Source: Leadbetterella lacustris (lineage in GTDB: Bacteria; Bacteroidota; Bacteroidia; Cytophagales; Spirosomataceae). From it: a stretch of DNA of 64,000 nucleotides. Every line of letters begins with the position of its first letter. Within the stretch, counting starts at the first letter, position 1. The position numbers and the translations under genes are program-made. The notes below the pieces were generated by a model. It was not told the DNA's origin. It saw only the letters and a program-made list of their open reading frames with translations, and searched no databases. Below are positions 18,312-26,386 of this stretch, piece by piece. The DNA lies in NCBI GenBank assembly GCA_965234335.1, contig OZ248455.1:62001-126000 (forward strand), read 5' to 3'.

Positions 18312-19847
18312 ATGGCTATTGACATGAAAGTGCCTTCGGTAGGCGAATCAGTAACAGAAGTTACTATAGCTGCCTGGGTAAAAAAAGATGGGGATTTTGT
18401 AAAAATGGACGAAGTTATTTGTGAGCTTGAGTCTGATAAAGCTACCTTCGAGCTCCCTGCTGAGGCAGACGGTATTCTTCGTATTATCGGGAAAGAGGGC
18501 GATACCCTTAAAATCGGTGCTGCTATTTGCTCTATAGAACCACAAAATGCTGCAAGCAGCGAAAAGTCCGAGCCATTACCTCTGGAGGTTAAGCCGGCGG
18601 TTGTTTCTGAAACGGTAGCAGCAGTGGAAGGACAAAAAGTCGAAGTTTTGGAAATTAAAGTGCCAACAGTAGGCGAGTCCATTACAGAAGTTACGATTGC
18701 CAATTGGTTGAAGAAATCAGGTGATACCGTTGGTTTAGACGAGATTATTTGTGAATTAGAATCTGACAAGGCCACTTTCGAATTGCCCTCGCCATTTGCG
18801 GGTACACTTACTATCATTGCTCAAGAAGGAAGCGTGGTAGCTATTGGTGGTGCGTTGGCATCTGTCACAGTAGGTGGGGCGGTAGTTACTCCAAGTGCAA
18901 CGTCAGTGGTAGAAACTACGGCGTCGGCTCCAGCTGCAACAGCCGGAACCTATGCAGAAGGTCATCCATCTCCAGCTGCCGCTAAGGTGATGGCTGAAAA
19001 AGGACTAACTGCCAATCAGGTAAGTGGCTCAGGCGTAGGTGGCAGAATCACCAAAGAAGACGCACAAAAGGCCTCTTCAGCACCAGCAGCATCTGCTCCA
19101 GTGGCTACTACGACTCCCAAAGTTGCGGAAACAGCTGCCAAGGAAGAAAGAGGCTCAAGAAGAGAAAAAATGAGTTCGCTTCGGAAGACCATTGCCCGTA
19201 GATTGGTAGCCGTGAAAAACGAGACGGCCATGCTCACTACTTTTAACGAAGTAGACATGAAACCAATTATGGACCTCAGAAAACAGTACAAGGATAAATT
19301 CAAAGATACGCACGGTGTTGGGCTTGGCTTTATGTCATTCTTCACCAAGGCATGTTCTATTGCACTGCAGGACTTCCCAGTTGTAAATGCATTTATAGAT
19401 GGAGATGAGGTAGTTTACAATGATTTTACCGATATTTCTATTGCGGTTTCTGCTCCGAGAGGTTTGGTAGTACCGGTTATCAGAAATGCCGAAAAAATGT
19501 CGTTTGCTCAAATAGAAAGCGAAGTGGTTAGGCTGGCCTTGAAAGCCAGAGACAATAAATTGACGTTGGACGAAATGACTGGGGGAACTTTTACCATTAC
19601 CAATGGCGGAATCTTCGGTTCTATGCTTTCTACTCCTATTATCAATGCACCGCAGTCTGCTATATTGGGTATGCACAACATCGTTGAGCGTCCTGTAGCT
19701 ATCAATGGTGCTGTTGAAATCAGGCCTATCATGTACGTGGCTCTTTCTTATGACCACCGTACTATTGATGGCAAAGATTCTGTAGGATTTTTGGTAAGAG
19801 TAAAACAGCTTCTAGAAGATCCAATGAGAATGCTTCTTCAAGTGTAA
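18312..19847 (+). CDS. sucB: Dihydrolipoyllysine succinyltransferase (E2) with two lipoyl domains
   Basis: 511 residues. Two lipoyl domains, at about 3-78 and 115-190, each carry the ELESDKATFELP motif whose lysine is lipoylated. Most 2-oxoglutarate E2 proteins have one such domain, so this two-domain form is slightly unusual but seen in Bacteroidota. An E3/E1-binding domain follows (HPSPAAAKVMAEKGL, VSGSGVGGRITKEDA, about 218-255), then the catalytic core ending SYDHRTIDGKDSVGF with the catalytic His and Asp. Ala/Pro/Thr-rich linkers separate the domains. It is coupled to sucA; the succinyl specificity is inferred from that neighbour. Confidence 0.95.
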   Translation: MAIDMKVPSVGESVTEVTIAAWVKKDGDFVKMDEVICELESDKATFELPAEADGILRIIGKEGDTLKIGAAICSIEPQNAASSEKSEPLPLEVKPAVVSETVAAVEGQKVEVLEIKVPTVGESITEVTIANWLKKSGDTVGLDEIICELESDKATFELPSPFAGTLTIIAQEGSVVAIGGALASVTVGGAVVTPSATSVVETTASAPAATAGTYAEGHPSPAAAKVMAEKGLTANQVSGSGVGGRITKEDAQKASSAPAASAPVATTTPKVAETAAKEERGSRREKMSSLRKTIARRLVAVKNETAMLTTFNEVDMKPIMDLRKQYKDKFKDTHGVGLGFMSFFTKACSIALQDFPVVNAFIDGDEVVYNDFTDISIAVSAPRGLVVPVIRNAEKMSFAQIESEVVRLALKARDNKLTLDEMTGGTFTITNGGIFGSMLSTPIINAPQSAILGMHNIVERPVAINGAVEIRPIMYVALSYDHRTIDGKDSVGFLVRVKQLLEDPMRMLLQV

Positions 19848-19856
19848 ATTATTAAT

Positions 19857-19883
19857 AGGCATCTCTTAAAGATGCCTTTTTTT
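19857..19883 (+). terminator. Intrinsic terminator between sucB and lpdA
   Basis: GGCATCT (19858-19864) pairs perfectly with AGATGCC (19870-19876) over a five-base loop, followed by seven Ts. It sits 10 bp after the sucB stop and only 26 bp before lpdA, so lpdA transcription may depend on readthrough or on a promoter inside the hairpin region; it could serve as an attenuator that sets E3 level. Confidence 0.85.
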
Positions 19884-19908
19884 CTAAAAGATTTAAAAAC
19901 ACATTTTT

Positions 19909-21309
19909 ATGCAATACGACGTAGTAGTAATCGGATCAGGCCCTGGTGGATATGTGGCCGCCATTAGATGCTCGCAGTTGGGCTTCAAAACTGCCCTTAT
20001 TGAAAAATATAACGCCATGGGCGGAACCTGCCTCAACGTAGGCTGTATTCCTTCCAAAGCACTGCTTGACTCCTCAGAGCATTTTTACAATGCCGTACAT
20101 CATTTTGAAGAACACGGTATCACCACAGGCAAAGTTAAGGCCGATCTTTCGAAAATGATTGAAAGAAAAAGTGGAGTGGTGAAGAAAATGAACGACGGCA
20201 TCACTTATTTGATGAAAAAAAATAAGATTGATGTCAAGAATGGTTTTGGTTCTTTTGTAGATAAAAATACAGTGAAAATAGCCAAAGAAGACGGCTCAGA
20301 AGAACAAATTACGGGCAAAAATATCATTATAGCCACGGGTTCTAAGCCAACTATTTTGCCTTTCATGAATTATGACAAAACCCGTATCATTACTTCTACC
20401 GAAGCCCTGAAGCTACAAGAATTGCCAAAACATTTGGTGGTCATTGGTGCAGGAGTGATAGGAGCGGAGTTGGGTTCGGTGTATGCTCGTTTGGGCTCTA
20501 AAGTGACTTTTGTGGAGTTTGCTGACGGCATGATACCTACGATGGATAAAACCATGGGCAAGGAACTTCAAAAATCTATTAAGAAACTTGGAGCGGAGTT
20601 TTATTTCAACACCAAAGTGAGTTTGATAGAAAACCTCGGTAAAGAGGTAAAAATAACCGCCGAAGACAAACAAGGCAAAAAAGTAGAGATACTGGGCGAT
20701 TATTGCTTGGTAAGTATTGGCAGAAGACCTTACGTGGACAATCTTAACCTGGAGGCTGTAGGTGTAACCACCGAAAGAGGAAAGGTATTGGTAGACGAGC
20801 ATACCCTCCAAACCAACGTACCGAACATTTACGCCATTGGCGACGTGGTAAGAGGTGCTATGCTGGCCCACAAAGCCGAAGAGGAAGGTGTTTTTGTAGC
20901 CGAAATTATAGCAGGACAAAAACCACATATCAACTACAACCTCATACCAGGTGTGGTGTACACATGGCCAGAAGTGGCCGCAGTGGGCAAAACCGAAGAA
21001 GAGCTTAAAGCTGCCGGAATAGCCTACAAGTCAGGTTCTTTCCCTTTCAAAGCATTGGGAAGAGCAACAGCCAGTGGCGATGTGGACGGATTAGTAAAAG
21101 TATTGGCCGATAAAAACACAGACGAGATATTGGGCGTACATATAATAGGAGCAAGAGCGGCCGATATGATAGGTGAGGCCGTAACAGCCATGGAGTTTAG
21201 GGCCTCAGCAGAGGATATCTCAAGGATATCTCACGCTCACCCCACCTACCTAGAAGCCATGAAAGAAGCTTGCCTAGCTGCCACGGAGAATAGGGCTATT
21301 CACTCGTAA
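19909..21309 (+). CDS. lpdA: Dihydrolipoyl dehydrogenase (E3)
   Basis: 466 residues, normal for the FAD enzyme that reoxidises dihydrolipoamide with NAD+ in 2-oxoacid dehydrogenase complexes. The FAD-binding GSGPGGYVAAIRC, the redox disulfide GGTCLNVGCIPSKALL (two cysteines about residues 41 and 46), the NAD-binding VVIGAGVIGAELGSV, and the C-terminal SHAHPTYLEAMKEA with the catalytic His-Glu pair are all seen. It follows sucB after a terminator hairpin and completes the complex encoded here. Confidence 0.97.
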   Translation: MQYDVVVIGSGPGGYVAAIRCSQLGFKTALIEKYNAMGGTCLNVGCIPSKALLDSSEHFYNAVHHFEEHGITTGKVKADLSKMIERKSGVVKKMNDGITYLMKKNKIDVKNGFGSFVDKNTVKIAKEDGSEEQITGKNIIIATGSKPTILPFMNYDKTRIITSTEALKLQELPKHLVVIGAGVIGAELGSVYARLGSKVTFVEFADGMIPTMDKTMGKELQKSIKKLGAEFYFNTKVSLIENLGKEVKITAEDKQGKKVEILGDYCLVSIGRRPYVDNLNLEAVGVTTERGKVLVDEHTLQTNVPNIYAIGDVVRGAMLAHKAEEEGVFVAEIIAGQKPHINYNLIPGVVYTWPEVAAVGKTEEELKAAGIAYKSGSFPFKALGRATASGDVDGLVKVLADKNTDEILGVHIIGARAADMIGEAVTAMEFRASAEDISRISHAHPTYLEAMKEACLAATENRAIHS

Positions 21310-21334
21310 TTTTTTCAGTTTTAGATATTCATAA

Positions 21335-21358
21335 GATCCAGCTTCGGCTGGATTTTTT
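21335..21358 (+). terminator. Intrinsic terminator after lpdA
   Basis: ATCCAGC (21336-21342), a TTCG tetraloop (21343-21346) and GCTGGAT (21347-21353) form a perfect stem, with Ts running to 21358. It is 26 bp after the lpdA stop. Confidence 0.9.
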
Positions 21359-21410
21359 GGTTTTTTGTGTTTGATGTGTCTTTCCGCTGTTAGAATCTGC
21401 TCGGAGCGGT

Positions 21411-21604
21411 GTAAAACATATATTTTTTGACCATTCATTTATTTCAATTATATTTTGTTATTCAGAGTTTTGTATCTGCGGCTACAAGCCGCAATACGCA
21501 CGTACGAAGGAAATATCCTTCGCACGGCAGGGCGGTTGTTATTTCTGCGGCTATAAGCCGCATTACGCACGTACGAAGGAAATTGCCTTCGCATAGCAGA
21601 GTAT
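21411..21604. repeat. Left copy of a hairpin-bearing direct repeat plus extra module
   Basis: A block of about 115 bp (21411-21525) recurs, nearly unchanged, at 22125-22239 in the same orientation. Within it, GCGGCT-ACA-AGCCGC and CGAAGG-AAATAT-CCTTCG form two hairpins joined by TACGCACGTA. The hairpin half alone is repeated once more at 21546-21600. This is REP/BIME-like architecture. The two long copies bracket the orphan immunity-like gene, which suggests they served as recombination borders. Confidence 0.75.
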
Positions 21605-21988
21605 TTATAACTTTTTAAAAATTTCGTTAGATGGATTCAATTTATATAGTCTATTTTTATACATTTCGAAATCAAAATATCCCTTCATATCACTAATATA
21701 AGGAGGTAGGCCAAAATGCAAAATCATTTCTAAAAACAATTCCGAATTCGGTTTATTTTTAAGAACATTTTCATATAAATTTAATCTGAAAAAATCAGCC
21801 CCCTCCCAATAACAGGCAGCTGTATTTACTAGCTTAGAAATTATTAAAGCGTATTGTTCATTCCCACTTGAATTATATTTCTCAAGTAAATAACTAATAA
21901 AAAACATTCCGAATTCTTCAAAGTTGTCATTTATAAATGTTTCTAACTCTTCTAAATTTAATTTATCTAGTTTCTCTGCAATTTTCAT
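21605..21988 (-). CDS. Orphan immunity-like protein
   Basis: 127 residues, helical and acidic (begins MKIAEKLDKLNLEELETFIN), AT-rich, no signal peptide. I do not recognise the family. The inference of an immunity role rests on context. Three bases upstream of its ATG lies the stop codon of a C-terminal coding stub that ends like a secreted toxin tail, the order toxin-then-immunity seen throughout the island at 33-64 kb. The pair is enclosed by direct repeats with nothing else between, as expected for a captured fragment of a polymorphic toxin cassette. Confidence 0.6.
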   Translation of the reverse strand: MKIAEKLDKLNLEELETFINDNFEEFGMFFISYLLEKYNSSGNEQYALIISKLVNTAACYWEGADFFRLNLYENVLKNKPNSELFLEMILHFGLPPYISDMKGYFDFEMYKNRLYKLNPSNEIFKKL

Positions 21989-21991
21989 ATT

Positions 21992-22068
21992 TTACGGCTT
22001 TACCCATCCAGTAGCTGGGGTTATTTTTCCATTTACAATTCTATAAGTTATTTGCACTGTTTTTGTAA
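21992..22068 (-). pseudogene. 3' stub of a toxin-like gene
   Basis: Reading right to left, the frame gives GVTKTVQITYRIVNGKITP followed by ATGWVKP and a TAA (21992-21994). The homologous-looking stretch ends at about 22068, where the repeat hairpin CTTCGCACAG begins, so only about 25 residues survive. It abuts the orphan immunity-like gene with the spacing of a toxin-immunity pair. Coding nature is inferred from the position and residue pattern; there is no start codon and no promoter. Confidence 0.4.
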
Positions 22069-22124
22069 CCCCAGCTGTGCGAAGGCTCCGACCTTCGTAC
22101 GTGTGTATTTCGGTCTTTGACCGA

Positions 22125-22239
22125 CGTAAACATATATTTTTTGACCATTCAATTATTTCAATTATATTTTGTTATTCAGAGTTTTGTTTCTGCGGCTACA
22201 AGCCGCAATACGCACTTACGAAGGAAATATCATTCGCAC
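22125..22239. repeat. Right copy of the hairpin-bearing direct repeat
   Basis: Second copy of the block at 21411-21525, starting GTAAACATATATTTTTTGAC and ending CATTCGCAC. It differs at a few bases, including a C-to-A change (CATTCG instead of CCTTCG) that weakens the second hairpin. A related hairpin remnant lies just left at 22069-22105 (GTGCGAAGG...CCTTCGTACG), and GTAACCTCAGCCGTGCGAAG at 25706-25725 is a further fragment of the same family. Confidence 0.7.
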
Positions 22240-22512
22240 CACCGGGTAAAATCTCATAAAAAGGAAAAGTTTATTCATTTTAAGCTGCTTATTCGATGGT
22301 TTGATCTAATCTACAATGATTCAATCATCGTTGTGGTGTCAAGCAAGTTTTATTTACCAAATAGAAACTCATCTATTTTTTAAGAATCTTTCTATCATTC
22401 ACGGAAATTAAAAGAAAATATTATCATTACCAAAAGTGTTTTTTTATAAATGAAATGTTAAAAAGCCGGAATATGAGCTTTGGAGTGCAACTTCTTCGCT
22501 TTAAAGCACACA

Positions 22513-22722
22513 TCAATCAGAAAACTTATCTTCCTCGGTTTTGAACATGGCTGTGGAATCTATGTGTTTTCGTGGTACAGAAGCAATATCCCAAATAGTT
22601 TTCAATGCACGGCGATGGATAAGACCACAAAAGGCTAAACCCAAGAAGTTATAAATCCCAAAGAGAATATTGTCAAAACTATAAACGGATTTAAAGATTA
22701 AGTTAACGGAATTAATTAAGAA
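22513..22722 (-). pseudogene. C-terminal coding remnant, family not recognised
   Basis: An open frame without start reads FLINSVNLIFKSVYSFDN, then ILFGIYNFLGLAFCGLIH, RRALKTIWDIASVPRKHID and STAMFKTEEDKFSD before a TGA. Composition is protein-like, with a hydrophobic segment and a charged tail. The frame stops exactly at the left inverted repeat of the MITE-like element (22721), so insertion of that element or an earlier deletion removed the 5' part. I cannot name the family. The stretch between 22242 and 22512 shows nothing further. Confidence 0.4.
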
Positions 22723-23040
22723 CTAAAGTTTCGGAGTTAAAATCAGCGTTAATTATATACTTTGCGTGCCTTGCCAGGCGGGCTTACTTTTTTTTTGAAA
22801 AAAAAGTAACAAAAAAAACACTTTTTTTGCAATGATCCTCTGAAAAATTTCGCCAGCAACATTTTGGGTTTAAAAAAAACCTTTGGAGGCGAAATTTTAC
22901 AACGGACTGCAAAAAAAATATAAGGAACAATTAGTATTTGATTTGAAAATCATAACTAACTGATAATAAGTACTTAAAATCAATTGTTGTTTTGTAAGTA
23001 TTTGAATATAAGTCTTTTATTTTTCTCCGAAACTTTAGTT
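22721..23040. mobile_element. MITE-like element, copy 1 (320 bp)
   Basis: The ends are perfect inverted repeats: AACTAAAGTTTCGGAG at 22721-22736 and its complement CTCCGAAACTTTAGTT at 23025-23040. AAG flanks both ends (22718-22720 and 23041-23043), a possible 3-bp target duplication. Inside are no genes, only runs of A/T and the blocks ATTTCGCCAGCAACATTTTG and GAAATTTTACAACGGACTG (partly self-complementary). A longer relative is at 25791-26191. Small size, inverted repeats, no transposase and more than one copy fit a non-autonomous element. Confidence 0.75.
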
Positions 23041-23086
23041 AAGAATATTTACCCTCGCTTATTCGGTTTTTTTTCATTTTAGTTTT

Positions 23087-23094
23087 TATATTTG
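23087..23094 (+). promoter_or_regulatory. Candidate -7 box TATATTTG
   Basis: TATATTTG matches the Bacteroidota -7 consensus TAnnTTTG. Transcription would start near 23101, leaving a leader of about 32 bases before the ATG at 23133. No clear -33 TTTG is seen at the usual distance, so this is tentative. Confidence 0.4.
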
Positions 23095-23132
23095 TTCCTT
23101 TATAGCCCATTTACTTTTATCACTTATTTATT

Positions 23133-25568
23133 ATGAAAAAAAGCAACTTTTTTCTATTTACTATTTTTTCCCTACCCATTTTTCTTTTGTTAAATGACCC
23201 ATTTTCTGATTTAGCAGAAAAATTCAGACTTTACAGTTTTAATAGCTATGAAGAAAAGGTCTACCTTCACCTCGATAGGTCGTTTTATTCTTCGGGAGAA
23301 ACCATTTGGTTTAAGGCAAACCTTGCAAATGGCATTACTTTACAGCCAGATACCATAAGCGTTCCCTTATATGTGGAATTGGTGGATACCCGAAAGAGTC
23401 TAATTGTGGTAAGAAATATAATTAAACTTACGAGCGGTTTTGGAAGTGGGCATTTAGTAGTGCCAGACAGTATAAATGCCGGTAATTATCAAGTTCGGGC
23501 ATATACCAAATGGATGAGAAATTTTGGAGAAGACGCTTTTTTTCAAAAAAATATTCGAATTGTAGATTCTAATGAACCCAGTCGGGTAGTAGAAGACGAT
23601 AAAGTTTTTGATTTTCAGTTTTTTCCAGAAGGAGGACATTTGGTTAATGGTTTAGCTTCTAGGCTGGCTTTTAAGGCTACAGACATCCACGGAAAAGGCA
23701 TTGATATAGAGGGTGTAATCCTAAAAAAATCAGGAGATACTTTGGTGAATTTCTCTACGCGACATTTTGGAATGGGTTTTTGCATGTTTACTCCAGACAT
23801 GGCTGAAGAATATGAGGTCAATGTATATCATAAAAATGTTTTATTTAAAAAAGTGCAGCTTCCGAGCATACAAAAAAGCGGATATACCATTTTGGTGGAC
23901 AACCTGTCTAATTCTAAAAATGTAAAAGTGTATATTACCAAACCCAATGATTTGCCTGCAGAAAAAGTTGGGGTAATGGCACAAACAAGGGGCGAAATAT
24001 ATTATGCAGGTCAAGTAATGATGAGTCAAAACACTATTTTGCTGAATATTCCAAAAGATAAATTGCCCCAAGGCACGGCACAAATCACACTTTTTAACGA
24101 AAAAGGCGACCCTCAATGCGAGAGGCTAGTGTATATGCATCTCAATCAAATGGCTACTGCCGCAGTAAAATCTAATAAGGCTTTTTATGGGCAAAGAGAG
24201 AAAGTGACTTTGGAAATACAAGCCAACAGTTTTGATGGTAAACCATTGGAAGGAGATTTTTCATTGGCGGTTACTGATGCTTTTCAAATAAAAAATCAAG
24301 TAAATGAAGGCACAATTTTAAGCCATCTAACATTAAGTTCAGACGTTAATGGGGTGGTAGAGCAACCTGGGCATTACTTTGACAAGTCAAACACCAATGC
24401 ACCCATCCAATTGGATATTTTGATGCTTACGCAAGGGTGGAGGCGTTTTAAGTGGGAAAGTGTAGTGAAAAAAGAAGAAATAAAAACGCCATATTTGTTT
24501 GAAAAAGGACTTGGGATTTCGGGAGAAGTACGAACGTATTCAGGCAAGAAATTAGAGAAACCGTTTGATTTATCGTTGGTAATAAACGATGATGCTAGCG
24601 AGGGAGGATTTATGATGGGGGCTACTGACGACAAAGGGAGGTTTGAGTTTATCGGTTTAGATTATAGTGATAATGCTGAAATATTGATTCAGCTCATGAC
24701 AGAAAAAAGCAAGAAAAATACCTCTTTTTTAATAGATTCTTTGGTACCTCCAAAAATAAAAGAAAGCAAAATTCCATACATATTTGAATTGCCTCAAACA
24801 CAGGAGTTTGAAAATTATTTAAAAAGGGTGGAGGAGACTCAGAAATTATACAAAAAGCGTTTGGCTCTGGAGCAGTCCCTAAATGAAGTGGTAATAAAAG
24901 GCAAAAAAATAGATGTCGTAAGAAATTCAAAAGTATTGTATCGAAAAGAAGACGCTAGTACTTTAAGTGTAAGTGAAGACACTCGTTTTCAGGGGTATTC
25001 CGATATTTTTCAAGTGATAAGAGGGAGAATTCCAGGTGTAACTATCTCTGGAGACCCTACCAATCCCTCGGTAGTAATTAGAGGAGTTTCTTCTATTTCT
25101 TTGAGCTCAGATCCCCTTTATTTAATCGATGGCCAACCCGTAGATAAAAGTCAAATGCTAAACATGTTGGTAACAGAAGTAGATGAAATAGATGTTTTAA
25201 AAGGGCCTGCTGTTGCAAGTTTATATGGAGACAAAGCAAGAAATGGTGTAATATCGGTTCTTACAAGGGCAGGGAGTGGAAAATACGGCCAAGAAGTTGA
25301 GGCAGAAGGTGTGAAAGTAGTTCGCAAAACAGGATATCAAAAAGCAAGAGAGTTTTATCAACCCAATTACGACCAAGATAAACTAGGAGGTGCTCCTGAT
25401 TACCGCACTACGGTGTATTGGAATCCGAGTATAAAAACAAATAAAGACGGAAAAGCAAGTGTTACTTTTTATACCACGGATGCCTCAACATTACTGAAAG
25501 TACAGCTAGAGGGGCTTTCGTATGAAGGAGAGCCTACAGTAGGAAAAGTACAATTTGAAGTTAGGTGA
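23133..25568 (+). CDS. Secreted macroglobulin-like/TonB-plug-domain protein
   Basis: 811 residues in a layout common in Bacteroidota: a signal peptide (about 1-22); MG2/macroglobulin-like Ig domains from about 38 (KVYLHLDRSFYSSGETIWFKA is the family's usual opening); and a carboxypeptidase-regulatory-like segment near 455-520. A TonB-dependent-receptor plug domain (about 580-715) follows, with LYLIDGQPVDKS and IDVLKGPAVASLYGDKARNG, and then a final macroglobulin-like strand set (GKASVTFYTTDASTLLKVQL). There is no barrel, so it cannot itself be a transporter. It probably acts on the cell surface, perhaps as an extracellular scaffold; function unproven. It stands alone, flanked on both sides by copies of the MITE-like element. 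Confidence 0.75.
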   Translation: MKKSNFFLFTIFSLPIFLLLNDPFSDLAEKFRLYSFNSYEEKVYLHLDRSFYSSGETIWFKANLANGITLQPDTISVPLYVELVDTRKSLIVVRNIIKLTSGFGSGHLVVPDSINAGNYQVRAYTKWMRNFGEDAFFQKNIRIVDSNEPSRVVEDDKVFDFQFFPEGGHLVNGLASRLAFKATDIHGKGIDIEGVILKKSGDTLVNFSTRHFGMGFCMFTPDMAEEYEVNVYHKNVLFKKVQLPSIQKSGYTILVDNLSNSKNVKVYITKPNDLPAEKVGVMAQTRGEIYYAGQVMMSQNTILLNIPKDKLPQGTAQITLFNEKGDPQCERLVYMHLNQMATAAVKSNKAFYGQREKVTLEIQANSFDGKPLEGDFSLAVTDAFQIKNQVNEGTILSHLTLSSDVNGVVEQPGHYFDKSNTNAPIQLDILMLTQGWRRFKWESVVKKEEIKTPYLFEKGLGISGEVRTYSGKKLEKPFDLSLVINDDASEGGFMMGATDDKGRFEFIGLDYSDNAEILIQLMTEKSKKNTSFLIDSLVPPKIKESKIPYIFELPQTQEFENYLKRVEETQKLYKKRLALEQSLNEVVIKGKKIDVVRNSKVLYRKEDASTLSVSEDTRFQGYSDIFQVIRGRIPGVTISGDPTNPSVVIRGVSSISLSSDPLYLIDGQPVDKSQMLNMLVTEVDEIDVLKGPAVASLYGDKARNGVISVLTRAGSGKYGQEVEAEGVKVVRKTGYQKAREFYQPNYDQDKLGGAPDYRTTVYWNPSIKTNKDGKASVTFYTTDASTLLKVQLEGLSYEGEPTVGKVQFEVR

Positions 25569-25790
25569 GTGATTTGATAAATTTCGTTTATTAGGACAAG
25601 TATTTTTGTTTGCAAGAAATCATTCAAAATATTTAAATTGCCCGCTGATGTACTAAGAAGTTTTGCTTTTATGCTAATTATAGAATATAATGGCCAAATT
25701 CTGTAACCTCAGCCGTGCGAAGGGTATTTGTGCTTTTGCATAGTGAATAGTCGCCACAGAATAAATGATTTATCACTACGGCATTACTTA

Positions 25791-26191
25791 AATAAAGTTT
25801 CGGGGTTAAAAACAGCATTAATTATATACTTTGTGTGCCTTGCTAGGCGGTACTAGGCGTGCCCGCTTCCTTTTTGCGAGACGTCGCACTCCTGGCTTGT
25901 CGGCCCTGTTGAAAAAAGCCGCAAGGTCGGTTCCAAACAAAAAACACTTTTTTTGCCGCCACGGCGGTCCGAAATGATCCTGAAAGCCGTCCGCCTGTAA
26001 ATTTCGCCAGCAACATTTTGGGTTTTAAAAAAAACTTAGGAGGCAAAATTTTACAACGGACTGAAAAAAACATAAGGAACAGTTAGTATTTATTTAGAAT
26101 ATTACAACTATTTGATAGTTAGTAATTAACGTCAGTTGTTTTCCATAAATATTTGGCTATTACTCTTTTATTTTTTTCCGAAACTTTAGTT
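25791..26191. mobile_element. MITE-like element, copy 2 (about 400 bp)
   Basis: Same order of blocks and same orientation as copy 1: left end AATAAAGTTTCGGGG (one base missing from the repeat), TAATTATATACTTTGTGTGC, AATTTCGCCAGCAACATTTTG, ATTTTACAACGGACTG, and right end CCGAAACTTTAGTT (26178-26191). It is about 80 bp longer because of a GC-rich insert (25842-25925) and a GCCGCCACGGCGG hairpin. The flanking 25569-25790 and 26192-26386 contain no gene that I can see. Confidence 0.7.
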
Positions 26192-26386
26192 AAAGAGTAA
26201 GTGTGAATTTTGAAAACGCTTCCAGAATTCCTATTTAAAAATATTTCCCCGATGTAATATTTCATCCTTTCATATTAGCTTTGTTATTTGATGTCAAGAA
26301 ACAAAAAAATCACAATGCCTAAGCAGGATAATTATTGAAATTAGCGTTTCTTTGCGACGCTGCGATTTGGCGGTAAAATACAAAAT

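Noticed and set aside
18176..18817. 213-residue minus-strand reading frame
   Set aside because: Antisense to sucA/sucB; its internal repeat mirrors the two lipoyl domains.
21411..22241. CRISPR-like repeats
   Set aside because: Two long copies and hairpin modules only, no regular spacers and no cas genes.
25843..26073. 76-residue minus-strand reading frame
   Set aside because: Lies wholly inside the MITE-like element and is not conserved in copy 1.
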